Part shown: one piece after another, positions 21,601 through 27,057 of the stretch | Position numbering within the stretch: position 1 is the first letter of the stretch | Layout of the letters: each line of letters opens with the position of its first letter | Origin: Gallibacterium melopsittaci | GTDB taxonomy: Bacteria > Pseudomonadota > Gammaproteobacteria > Enterobacterales > Pasteurellaceae | Assembly (NCBI RefSeq): GCF_042433085.1 | Contig: NZ_JBHLWA010000018.1 | Span: 27,068 to 91,067, forward strand | Direction of reading: 5' to 3' | Length of the DNA: 64,000 bases | The notes under the pieces: generated by a model | Databases searched by the model: none | What the model saw: only the letters and a program-made list of their open reading frames with translations | What the model was told of the DNA's origin: nothing | Position numbers and translations under genes: made by a program

Positions 21601-22121
21601 CCGTTATTGCTATTGTTATTATTATTGCTACTGTGGTTATCGCTATTGCTATTGCTACCGCTACCACCACCACCGCCGCCAGCACCAGCTGCAATACCTA
21701 ATAGGGCCGCTCCGCCAAGTCCTGCATAAATCCAAGGACTGATTGTATGTCCTTCAGGTAAAATACCTACCATACCAGCTTCAAATGCACTGACATCTGG
21801 ACCAGTTTGAGTAACAATTACTTGACCAGCTTCTACTGTTTCCGTTGCTGGCACATCAAAAATTGCATAACATTGATCGTTAGGAGAACATTCATGCCAA
21901 AACTCATCGATGATGACCTCCATATTTTCTTTTTCACTACTGATAATAAGATCATCTCCTTTACGAGAGACTTTCACATCCTCAGGTGTTTTCCCCGTGG
22001 CTGAATCAATTAAATAATACTCTTCACCTGGTACAGCCAATTCGGTATATTTCCCGCTTTTAGCTAATTTTGATAAATTAACTTGCTTCCCAGATTTTTT
22101 TGCAATAAGTAATAAAGCCAT
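10620..22121 (-). CDS. Giant BapA-like surface adhesin with about 28 Ig-like modules
   Basis: A 3833-residue protein built like BapA/SiiE-type type I-secreted adhesins. Residues 1-125 resemble the BapA prefix domain and include a Cys78/Cys84 pair. Residues 128-153 are a hydrophobic then glycine-only stretch. An Asn/Ser/Asp linker follows (154-205). About 28 Ig-like modules of 80-130 residues fill 215 to about 3143, each opening with a DTTxPxAP-like linker and often ending in NGETVTATATDxAGN. The last 690 residues carry about 11 GxGxD-type motifs. No Sec signal or LPXTG sorting motif is seen, so C-terminal type I secretion is inferred, although no ABC/HlyD/TolC genes adjoin it. The likely role is biofilm or host adhesion. 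The start is supported by AAGGAAGGAG five to six bases upstream. Confidence 0.85.
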   Translation of the reverse strand: MALLLIAKKSGKQVNLSKLAKSGKYTELAVPGEEYYLIDSATGKTPEDVKVSRKGDDLIISSEKENMEVIIDEFWHECSPNDQCYAIFDVPATETVEAGQVIVTQTGPDVSAFEAGMVGILPEGHTISPWIYAGLGGAALLGIAAGAGGGGGGSGSNSNSDNHSSNNNNNSNNGSNSDNHGSNNNNDSNNGSGNNNSNGTNVDRGSSLGSHQTPIDTVAPSAPTDVHIFQGKTISGKAEPGSTVQITDDQNNVIGIGTADNNGDFSITVDTLDNGEAVKVTATDNAGNTSDPTEAIADTVTPQAPTVKVSDDGTKIIGTAEPNSTVNIDTDGDNIPDATTTADQNGNYEVTPEKPLKNGETVTATATDNAGNKSEQSDSVTAPDITPPVVPTLNAPADDAYLNSDEGTSISGKAPSDATEAVLLDKDGNPVKDAQGDDITVPVENGTFTFNNVPDGDYTVAVKDAAGNQSTKDNPKVTVDTEAPTAPTLNVPADGMVNADEAKTAKEQDKGVISGSAPDAKGGTATLLTSDGTPAKDEKGNDITAPIDDNGNFKFDDVPDGKYSIGVTDPAGNTSNPADNPKVTVDTTPPDAPQNVTVSDDGTTVTGKAKPGETVVVTDKNGNPISQPVQVDPDGHFEATLDPALTQGEEVKAVATDDAGNKSEPGTGTAPVIAPETPVITFTQDTGSPKGYLNAAELQDKNTVDVKVTNVDSSQPITVTVNGTPVDKPSITYNIDSTATINLPKADVDGKAIEVSVPNPNGDTKPISKTVNVDTTIPVIDSVTVDKNVDGKPTGVTVTLNGNVDSPTKVTIDTNNDGKPDLTGVIPTGSKSVTIPVTDPSVLGKGDDVKATVEDAAGNKSQPVTADDVVAPTQPTVKLGADNQTVTGKAEPGSTVNIDTNGDGTPEKTTTADKDGNYSVKLDKPLTNGETVTASVTDDAGNPSPKATTKAPDTTPPTTPKVTIADDGKSITVTTDPGSKVQLDTDGNGEPDLTAIEDPANSGTFTATPTTPLINKETVTATATDKVGNSSQATATAQDKTPPVAPTVDKVENINDSTVVSGQAEPNSTVTVTTPNGKEFTDTADQEGHFEIPVTPQLSNGEELQVTATDDAGNTSDPVTTNAPDTTAPNAPQLDAPANDSDLTAADVKTQGNRDISGTAEDAKGGTATLLDKDGKVVATAPIDPETGKFTFKDVSDGDYQVGVTDKGANGQPGLPSATTTPVTVDTKVPGDASDDGKADTSAAEKPVVTILDNNSPADGILNRKEIGKDGTVSIDVKLPTSNVSVGDEVVLVDNQGHTYTKVLEKADIDAGKATFTGVSVGQDQKDWTLTAKVVDPVGQESVPSDITKVFINRTIDGVPRVEYPQDTNHNGVLRVGTDGEIEKTPSKVEAKIVLPNNMATGDKVKVTINGEVTELSVKVSEDNVTVGDHKVAISDGEQYIIINAGVVDVNGVNQTKVKAEYVPNDTSKAPVPAEKVLVVNDKYPTGAPELIIEKAEDGAVNATEAKDGVIAKVALPEGTQVGDIITLTNQTTGQPLVEPHTVTKADLDAGKPVEITIPAAKLTDGLNVLVTATVAEPTVNGEKGRESEPSNAIEFTVDTTVPGGADSPLDNDTYGDKAPVITFPQDTALPKGYLNIAEMGNQNNTVKVHISIPEGSKVDDKLVYTVNKDTEQEVIITSDMLSNGYTASVTAQQGDLNVSAYVKDAAGNRSVAGTGKVNLDTEAPEVQSVTISPDGSTITVKAEAGSTVKLDTNGDGTPDLTATEDPAHSGTFTATPTKPLTNGETVKATATDAAGNTSPEVADKTTAKAKDTTAPEAPTVQVSADGKTISGTAEPGSKVTITVPGVPGKDPIVVEDVPANGQYSAPVAGDPLTNGETVTATAEDDDHNVSKPGTATALDLRAPNIALTNAASDGKITAAEYAADGNTRKVTGTVKDGADKLVTSGTVELLNEQGTVVGTANINPDGTFSVNAPVDGKYTVQTTSPAGVSSTPKTVNIDTVAPTGTLTLTYSDDTQPQDNKLERNEIGNDNVIHVTVGLENMEGLKEGDTIALIGTQTPKDGAETTIQTSDGQRIEHQLTADEIAAKKVVLDVTLPATIDAVHAEGEISLTAGVTDGVNKFVSTNADIDYNWNVGSESVAITYTSDANGDNKLVAGEITDNKVPVRINLPDGIDLSNGDTIKVIINGKDYPVTRDMIQTSSIVGPTDSNNKVDTFVVINAPVTAATNEVTTHVEVKINKSGETPRIADATIDIDRLVPGDNSNDGVADTGPSLLIPAATDGYLNANELKNDPNATTIPAKVTLPAGVEPGDHIIIKNSDDVITDYTIPVGTNTSAGVVIEVPLPKDKFAAEGDYALTATVKEPGDAGRESKPSNTVSAIVDKTPSGTPVWTDSNGDGYADNGVLSGTVQNAGEGDKATLLDANGSPVMKDGKPVTADVDSTGNFSFPDITADGTAYKVQVTDKAGNVSTPSDAIKLDNVSPAQPTVTLTEDTGTAGDKITKNGELTVGNVDSANTNKVEYQKDGDDWAQLSPNADGKYVLPEDGTYNVRVTTTDPAGHSVTSPVLENVVLDTTVNAPSLAANNDGTATLTLPVEPKDGDTVEVTVGDGTPVTLTYNGSAWTSSNNDSVTVNPDGTTATTATVKNAGGQTVHAVAKDPAGNEAAATDVSVAAVVPDIPAEFTVTIKDLTEGDKPALNTKDNENNTIDTIGAAALSGVLSVNGPAGTTTTLTLTSANGATVTKEITNNGSDQTVALTVADVQKLLTGTEKPTTAQVIGSQPQAIKVDAVTSNGETQSYNDVFNIKYGSDKFDLIPLVNNATTNDAAVIGYYEAVLNGTESAMTQYGSTYATNIPYKIYAPSDAQIGDKITFYNAGQPVTITLDTQAKVDTYKAGKELTYNFDIDPSKTDGQALTLKATYTSKGGEATAIEHSYWYDAFAPAVTVGAKENTATVNLPTDADATTVTITTSDNKTATLVKNGDSWDVQEGSDFTPTINGNIVTVSDLTVGTTVTATATDKAGNTSAPASDVTEAAPTVMSIDSASITTTDENNFTANVVDTSGTEIAYDYTLADPLDTTKKVKVELINKDTQQVEKTVTQDITEDTTHYTGKFTDLTHKNGVNYEVKVSVADDANIAPKTTQTVRVDNVSDADESLDGKVTSTNNSVTVDGNTENFGTPQADKVHNVGNKAVANPKLDWLMRWEDDANPYYGWAAGDNDNGKEYHSDHAVGWANTTDNDAHYYTWNGDNTRGDIINVAKVRTDDSWSDAIIQGVIGTIGGDRRFDLNTQAGGADYIQSEAIVGNTRISTNEGDDTIRTKFLSGTNNSWNINFNGSQQFFMGDGNDLIDITSTAYDTGLTVAGSQGVSLHYTNAKFDMGSGDDTLKIAGTVLAGNETSAGNYFNLGAGNDVMTTGKITSQNDDTWEGSNIINLGTGNDKLTVNGDVAVDGGFSRFALISEDGSDVQIHGSLSGKVAALMGDGDDKMRIDGNLYLGGTSGQANDIEWLYDMFRGNEEAAASSSYRENLYQDYNDYGMSYYRTFYGNIMSGGNMSGSHTELEDQIIAHLQASAARAGGRGTDFGNGIWDNNHYTAARIDLGEGNNSFSVGSSTTGARIISGNGNDSIVLGITGQNFAGEINNTRIWTGSETATADKPDTDLVMLNNVNSNNLVYTGAGNDDIQLYNVKGTNNWIHAGAGDDIIALYGKVTSDNTNIIDGGAGHDKVIIGNAGDDRQDNFVVGGNNSGSTQLWGMEEILFNSSNVGDKVRVNATKLNDEHQLYIKGTESLDATALGKNKVEITNDWTSATSDQIGYKLYTYSHDNVTEKLYIDDHITTMII
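12691..21479 (-). repeat. Region of tandem Ig-like coding repeats
   Basis: About 28 diverged repeats, counted by their opening linkers (IDTVAPSAPT, PDITPPVVPT, VDTEAPTAPT, VDTTPPDAPQ and similar). At least three module types alternate. One is a short type with EPGSTVNIDTNGDG. The second carries PADGxLN...VPDGxYxVxVxDxAGN. The third is a longer type with LPEGxxVGDxIxL. Two short modules near 16700-16940 and 19000-19240 share a long near-identical stretch (PAHSGTFTATPTKPLTNGET against PANSGTFTATPTTPLINKET), suggesting recent duplication or gene conversion. Confidence 0.75.
21549..21650 (-). repeat. Two-copy 51-bp repeat coding an Asn-rich linker
   Basis: Residues 158-174 and 175-191 are two copies of a 17-residue unit (SNSDNHSSNNNNNSNNG and SNSDNHGSNNNNDSNNG). 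The unit keeps the reading frame, so copy-number change would alter linker length without breaking the gene. Shorter AAT/AGC triplet repeats flank it. Confidence 0.75.
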
Positions 22122-22185
22122 ATACGCTCCTTCCTTTATAGTTACTTTTAATAAATAACACTCTTAATATTATTCTTAGTAATAA

Positions 22186-22223
22186 GGGGGGGGGGATTTT
22201 ATATTATTTGTGAATATTAGCAA
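22186..22223 (-). promoter_or_regulatory. Candidate adhesin promoter with ten-base poly-C tract
   Basis: On the minus strand a possible -35 TTGCTA (22218-22223) is followed after 16 bases by a -10-like TAAAAT (22196-22201) and directly by C10 (22186-22195). Transcription would start inside or just after the homopolymer, which ends 64 bases before the ATG. Such tracts change length by slippage, so expression may be phase variable. The promoter boxes are guesses; the tract is seen directly. Confidence 0.5.
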
Positions 22224-22443
22224 TATACTTATTCCTTAAAGACTTATACCTAAATCTTTAACAGATATCTAATGCTTAACAAATAAAAAAAATTAGAATT
22301 ACTAAATAAAAAAAAATAAATTAACAATAAATTAACAACCAATATATAAAATCCTTTTATTGGAATAAAAAACAAAAATTATTTACTTAAACTTACCGTT
22401 GTTAATAGTAAGTGGTTATACGAAATTTCTTATTAAGCATTAC

Positions 22444-22479
22444 ATTAATAAGTAATAACTATCATATTAATAAGTAATA
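22444..22479. repeat. Direct repeat ATTAATAAGTAATA with 22-bp period
   Basis: The 14-base sequence occurs at 22444-22457 and again at 22466-22479. A spacing of 22 bp places both copies on the same face of the helix, which fits paired sites for a DNA-binding protein about 330 bp upstream of the adhesin start. Simple AT-rich sequence makes chance similarity possible. Confidence 0.45.
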
Positions 22480-22762
22480 TCTAGCAAATTTAGTTTATTA
22501 AAAAAACGTTTATTGAATAATAAACAATCAATTAAGATTTCAGCTTTTGAGTTTTATTTGAGTAAAAATACAGAATAATATTTATTCATTTTCCAAATAA
22601 ATATTCTCTTTATTTATAAGATATCTTTAAGAAAATTGGGAAATGTGGGGAGTACTAAGTACTTTCTATTATGACAATAGAACATAGACATAGTTTAAAT
22701 AAAAGTGGCTATACTTAAATCTGATTAATTATTATGCTTTCAATAATGATTAGATGGCAAAA

Positions 22763-22785
22763 ATCAGCCCATATAATGGGCTGAT
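22763..22785 (-). terminator. Intrinsic terminator of norB
   Basis: ATCAGCCCAT (22776-22785 read on minus) pairs with ATGGGCTGAT (22763-22772 on minus) around a 3-base loop and runs into TTTT on the minus strand. It lies about 43 bases after the norB stop, beyond the perfect palindrome. Confidence 0.75.
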
Positions 22786-22786
22786 C

Positions 22787-22812
22787 TTACATATCTGAAT
22801 TCAGATATGTAA
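22787..22812. repeat. Perfect 26-bp palindrome after norB
   Basis: The half-site TTACATATCTGAA is followed directly by its exact reverse complement. It sits between the norB stop (22828) and the norB terminator. As RNA it would fold into a stem capped by only a few unpaired bases; as DNA it could be a dimer binding site. Confidence 0.7.
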
Positions 22813-22827
22813 AGTAAATCTTTTTTA

Positions 22828-24760
22828 TCAACGACTAAACGTTAATTTAGTAACTTGGTACGCAAATAACACAGCACCGAAGATTAAGATAATATCGCCA
22901 ATAGTACGCAGCCAACGTAAGGTTTGTAAGAAATCTTGTTGTAAGAAGCCTTCACTACGCGCATACCATAAGCCTTGACCGATACTTGCAGAAACTTGAT
23001 ATAAACCACTGGCAATAAACTGATCGCTATCATTAACACTAACCCTAAATTCATTGCTCAGAAACCTACTGTCATTGCTTTTTCATTAAACTCAAAGTTT
23101 GGTTTTAAGTAACGTACCACTAACAGAACAAACCCTAACGCTAAGAAGCCATACACACCAAATAATGCTGCGTGTGCATGCACTGCGGTCGTATTTAATT
23201 CTTGTAAATAGAAGAGTGAAATTGGTGGATTAATTAAGAAACTGAATACTCCTGCACCAAGCATATTCCAGAATGCCACCGCTACAAAGCACATTAATGG
23301 CCAACGTAAACGTTTCATCCATGGTGTTGCATGTTGATATGACCAATGTTCATATGCTTCATGACCAAGTAAAACAAGCAATAGACCTACACCGACAATC
23401 GAAGAGATAAAGATAGCCAGTAAATTTTTATCACTCCCTTGTTTAAACGCATTGCGTGTACAACGCAACATTAGCCATAGCCAAACAATAAAACCAACGA
23501 ATAATAGAATTTGCCAGAAACGACCTAAATCCAAATATTCATAACCTTGATGCCCAAACCAGAAATTTAATTCTGTTGGGATTTGATGACTTAAAGCAAA
23601 GAAATTACCTGTGTAAGAACCAAGAACGACTATTAATAGTGCTAAGAATAAGAAATTTACCCCAAAGGCTTGGTACTTAGGATCTTTTCCACCATTAATA
23701 ATTGGTGCTAAAAATAATCCTGCGGTAAGGAAACCTGTTGCAATCCAGAACACAGTGCGGTTTGAATATGCCAAGTACGTATCAACAAATTTGGGAATAG
23801 CTGAGAAATATCAATACCATAGAATTTTTGTCCCTCTACAGTATAGCGTGCTAATACGCCACCTAATGCTACTTGCACCACAAATAACGCTAAAGTTAAG
23901 AATACATATTTGCCTAATGCTTTTTGTGATGGTGTTAAATTTAATTTTAGTAATGGATCAGTTGCAGGTGGTGTCGGTTCTTGATTTTGGTGATTACGTA
24001 AAAAAGAATAACCCCAAACTAAGAAACCAACACCAGCAATCAAACACACAATCGAAATAAACGACCACATAATATTTTCTGTGGTTGGAACATTATTAAT
24101 TAATGGTTCATGCGGCCAGTTATTAGTATAAGTAACTTCTACATTTGGACGATCTGTTGATGCAGCCCATGCTGTCCAGAAGAAAAATTCCGTAAGATGT
24201 TGGCGTGCTTCCAAACTTGGTAAAGTATTATCCTTCATCGCAAAAGATTCGCGAGTAGATAACATTGTCGGATCATCACCATAAAGTTTGATATAGTAAT
24301 TCGCAGTTTCTGCAATCGCCTGCAATCTGGTTGGCGAGAGAACCACTTTCCCCACTTCATTCACTCTACTCTGATGACGATACTCCTCTTGTAGTGCAAC
24401 TTGTAAGAAGGCCTGATTTCCCTTATCAAGATCTTGGTAAGGTTTACCAAATTGAGCTTTGGCAGTGATATCCAACCACGCCATTAATTCTCTATGCAAC
24501 CAATCAGCCGTCCAGTCTGGTACTTGATAAGCCCCATGACCTAATAATGCCCCTAATTCCATACCGCCTGTTGTCTACCACGCAGTTTGTCCTTTTAATA
24601 CATCTTCTTTACTGATAACTGTTTTTCCATCTTGCGTAACATAGGCTTCAGGAATTGGTGGGGCTTGACGATAAACTTCTACACCGATATATCCTAATAA
24701 AGTAAAAGTTAGTATTAGTGTGGTAAAGAGAATGATCCACAGCTTTTTATATTTTCCCAT
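22828..24760 (-). pseudogene. norB: Degraded quinol-dependent nitric oxide reductase gene
   Basis: Reads as a qNor-type NorB, which reduces NO to N2O in the inner membrane, but with several lesions. From the 5' end these are: TAG at 24575-24577 where CAG (GQTAWQTTGG) is expected; a +2 or -1 frameshift at about 23749-23760 in HIQTA/VFWIATG; a loss of roughly 100 codons near 23375-23387, joining SIVGVG directly to LVLLGHEAYEHW; TGA at 23058-23060 for the TGG of GFWAMN; and a one-base loss at about 23004-23008. The missing block normally holds the HLWVEGF and LHHLYF segments with the FeB ligands. After correction the frame runs to the natural stop at 22828. The comparison is with Neisseria NorB as remembered. 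Confidence 0.9.
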
Positions 24761-24820
24761 TTAAACTCACTCCATAAGTTAAAATTTTTATGTACCCTAT
24801 AATCCTCGTATTTAGTTATT

Positions 24821-24860
24821 AATACCTGACTAATTTAGTCAACTAAATACCTGACTAATT
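24821..24860. repeat. Direct repeat AATACCTGACTAATT upstream of norB
   Basis: Exact 15-base copies lie at 24821-24835 and 24846-24860, 25 bp apart. Between them TTTAGT-CA-ACTAAA (24833-24846) forms an inverted repeat, and a partial third copy AATACCTG begins at 24884. The region lies 60-125 bases upstream of the norB start, so an operator left from NO or redox control is possible. It does not match the NsrR or FNR consensus as I know them. Confidence 0.5.
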
Positions 24861-24925
24861 ATATAAGTTATTATTGGGAAAATAATACCTGCTTAGGAGT
24901 AATCCATTTGATCTAGATTCGGTTT

Positions 24926-25846
24926 TTATACAATTACCTTATTTCTATCTGGTAAACGATGTTCTAATACTTCTCTGATAATTTTCATTAATTCCAGTTG
25001 CAAACGACTAGGTTTCGTTTTACTGCTAATTGCCATATATAAATAACAAGGTAGTTCTGGTTCTTTAATAGGAATCGCTCGCAAATTATTATGATGATCC
25101 TTAACAGAAAGTGTCATTGGCAATAAGATTGAATTACCTATACCATCTTCAACTAAATCTAAAATTAACTCTTTACTATCTACTTCAAGAATAATATTGC
25201 TTTTCTTCTGAAGCTTTGCCATTTCTGTATCAAATAGCTGTCGATAAGTATTATTTTTGGTTGGAATGACTAAAGGAATTTTTTGTAAATCTTCTGCAGT
25301 AATTACCTCTTTATTAATAAAATCTGGATTATCTTTTCTCACAATTAACATTAAATGTACTTTACTTAATAGCTCATAATCTAAATTCTTTAAAAAAATC
25401 GGATTATGTAATAAAGCGACATTCAATCGATCAATACTTAAACGATCTTGCAGATCTCTTGTTAATCCTTCATTTACAATCAAGTTAGCTTCAGGTAAAC
25501 GTTGATAAAATACTTTAATAATATCTCTTGCTAATAACTTAGATAATGTGGGAGGGATGCCTAGCGTAATCGAACCTGTTATTTTCCCTGTCGTAAGACT
25601 AAGATCCTCTTTTAGCATCTGGACTTGATTAAGAATTTGATGACAGTGTCGCAAAAGAATTTGTCCAGCTTCTGTTGTTGTTACACCTCTACCATTTCTT
25701 ACCAATAAATTTCTGCCTAATTCTGTTTCTAATTGCCTAATGTGCCTACTTAACAAAGGTTGTGCAATATCTAACTCATCAGCTGCACGTGTATAACTGT
25801 TTAATTCTGCTACTTTAGCAAAATACATTAGCTGTTTGAGATCCAT
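24926..25846 (-). CDS. LysR-type transcriptional regulator of the pyrone operon
   Basis: A 306-residue LysR family protein. Residues 1-60 hold the winged helix-turn-helix (YFAKVAELNSYTRAADELD, QPLLSRHIRQLETELG). Residues about 90-295 form the periplasmic-binding-protein-like effector domain. It is transcribed away from the adjacent catabolic operon with 106 bases between the starts, the classic arrangement for a LysR activator of a divergent pathway. The inducer is unknown; an operon substrate or intermediate (PDC or oxalomesaconate) is the natural guess. Its stop lies 165 bases from norB, which it probably does not control. Confidence 0.88.
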   Translation of the reverse strand: MDLKQLMYFAKVAELNSYTRAADELDIAQPLLSRHIRQLETELGRNLLVRNGRGVTTTEAGQILLRHCHQILNQVQMLKEDLSLTTGKITGSITLGIPPTLSKLLARDIIKVFYQRLPEANLIVNEGLTRDLQDRLSIDRLNVALLHNPIFLKNLDYELLSKVHLMLIVRKDNPDFINKEVITAEDLQKIPLVIPTKNNTYRQLFDTEMAKLQKKSNIILEVDSKELILDLVEDGIGNSILLPMTLSVKDHHNNLRAIPIKEPELPCYLYMAISSKTKPSRLQLELMKIIREVLEHRLPDRNKVIV

Positions 25847-25952
25847 ACAATACCTATCAAATTTGTTATAACTGTTAGATAGTTTATCAACTTTTTAATA
25901 GTTATTCGAATCTCTACAATGTTTTCCAACATATATTGTTTGGGAGACTAAA
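25847..25952. promoter_or_regulatory. Divergent promoter region, LysR regulator / pyrone operon
   Basis: 106 bases between two divergent starts. TATAACTGTTAGATAGTTTA is an imperfect dyad (ATAACT against AGTTTA, a T-N11-A type candidate for LysR binding). GGGAGA lies just before the tautomerase ATG. The box is a visual guess. Confidence 0.4.
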
Positions 25953-27056
25953 ATGGCTAAACAAATTTCAATTCCTTGCATGTTAATGCGAGGCGGCACT
26001 TCTAAAGGTGCTTTTTTTGCTTTTGATGATTTACCTATGGACATTCCCACTAGAGACAAAGTCCTATTAGCGATTATGGGATCACCTGATAAACGCCAAA
26101 TTGATGGATTAGGTGGCGCTCACTCTTTAACAACAAAAGTTGCAATGATTCGTAAAAGCCAACAAGAAAATGTTGATTTAGAATTTTTATTTGCACAATT
26201 ACAACCTGATAAAGATACCGTAGATACCAAACCAAATTGTGGCAATATGCTTGCTGCCGTGGTTCCTTTTGCTCTAGAAAAAGGTTTAATTGCACCACAA
26301 GGTGATACCACAACTGCTAGAGTGTTAACACTAAATACAGGCATGCTTGCCGATATTACCGTACAAACACCTGATGGTTATGTCAATTATGATGGCGATG
26401 CACGTATTGATGGTGTGCCAAATACTGCAGCCCCAATCCAAATTCGTTTCCTAGATACTGAAGGATCTGTCTGTGGAACTTTATTACCAACAGGAAATAT
26501 AAAGGATACTTTTACTATTCCAAATTTTGGTGTTCTAGAAGCAACTTGTATCGACAATGGTATGCCGATTGTATTAGTTAGAGCAACGGATCTCAATCGT
26601 ACTGCCTATGAAGATGTTGCCCAATTAAATGTAGATACAGAACTTAAAACGATCCTCGAAAATTTACGCTTACAAGCTGGCTTAAAAATGGGATTGGGTG
26701 ATGTTAAAGAAAAAAACTACCCAAAAATGTGCCTTATCAATACCCCGATTCATGGTGGAAATATTCATACACGTTGTTTTATCCCTCATGTCTGCCACGA
26801 AGCAATTGGGGTGCTTGCTGCAGTCACTATCGCAACAGCGTGTGTAATACCAAATAGCGTAGCCTATAGTTTTTCAAATATAGATTTATCTATTAATCCT
26901 AATTTCTCCGTAGAACACCCTAGTGGTGAATTTACCGTATCCCTTAGCCTTGATGAACGAGGAAACGTAAACAGCGCTGCTTTATTACGTACAGCACGTT
27001 TATTGATGAAAGGTGAAGCTATGATTTCTAATCAAATTTGGCAAAAAGGAGCATAA
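25953..27056 (+). CDS. galD: 4-oxalomesaconate tautomerase (PrpF/GalD family)
   Basis: A 367-residue protein of the PrpF family (diaminopimelate epimerase-like fold). GalD of Pseudomonas putida and the related LigU of Sphingobium convert oxalomesaconate tautomers or isomers before hydration. The N-terminal motif MRGGTSKG is at residues 12-19. A likely catalytic cysteine is Cys96 in KPNCGNM, and ATACVIPNSVAYS lies near the C terminus. PrpF relatives also isomerise 2-methylaconitate, but no prpC or prpD is nearby. The three genes that follow encode the rest of the oxalomesaconate route, so the GalD/LigU role is preferred. Two bases separate it from the next gene. Confidence 0.85.
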   Translation: MAKQISIPCMLMRGGTSKGAFFAFDDLPMDIPTRDKVLLAIMGSPDKRQIDGLGGAHSLTTKVAMIRKSQQENVDLEFLFAQLQPDKDTVDTKPNCGNMLAAVVPFALEKGLIAPQGDTTTARVLTLNTGMLADITVQTPDGYVNYDGDARIDGVPNTAAPIQIRFLDTEGSVCGTLLPTGNIKDTFTIPNFGVLEATCIDNGMPIVLVRATDLNRTAYEDVAQLNVDTELKTILENLRLQAGLKMGLGDVKEKNYPKMCLINTPIHGGNIHTRCFIPHVCHEAIGVLAAVTIATACVIPNSVAYSFSNIDLSINPNFSVEHPSGEFTVSLSLDERGNVNSAALLRTARLLMKGEAMISNQIWQKGA

Positions 27057-27057
27057 T

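Larger units (their letters stand above)
22122..22762. other. AT-rich region upstream of the adhesin gene
   Basis: A very AT-rich stretch with no convincing gene. It holds the adhesin ribosome site (AAGGAAGGAG, 22126-22135), the poly-C tract and a pair of 14-base direct repeats at 22444-22479. The length and base composition fit a regulatory region open to H-NS-type silencing, which is inference only. Confidence 0.5.

Noticed and set aside
10893..21729. Many open frames of 60-295 codons on the plus strand opposite the adhesin
   Set aside because: They mirror the repetitive adhesin coding strand. They have no ribosome sites or recognisable domains, and their products are low-complexity Ser/Thr/Val or Cys/Ile-rich. 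They are shadows of the real gene.
21549..22195. Repeats near the adhesin start considered as a CRISPR array
   Set aside because: The 51-bp repeats are in-frame coding repeats without unique spacers, and there are no cas genes.
23755..24060. 101-codon plus-strand frame inside norB
   Set aside because: It lies antisense to the norB remnant, which has clear homology in the other direction; no separate gene is supported.
25953..27056. PrpF 2-methylaconitate isomerase
   Set aside because: No prpB, prpC, prpD or acnD genes are nearby, and the next three genes complete the oxalomesaconate pathway.
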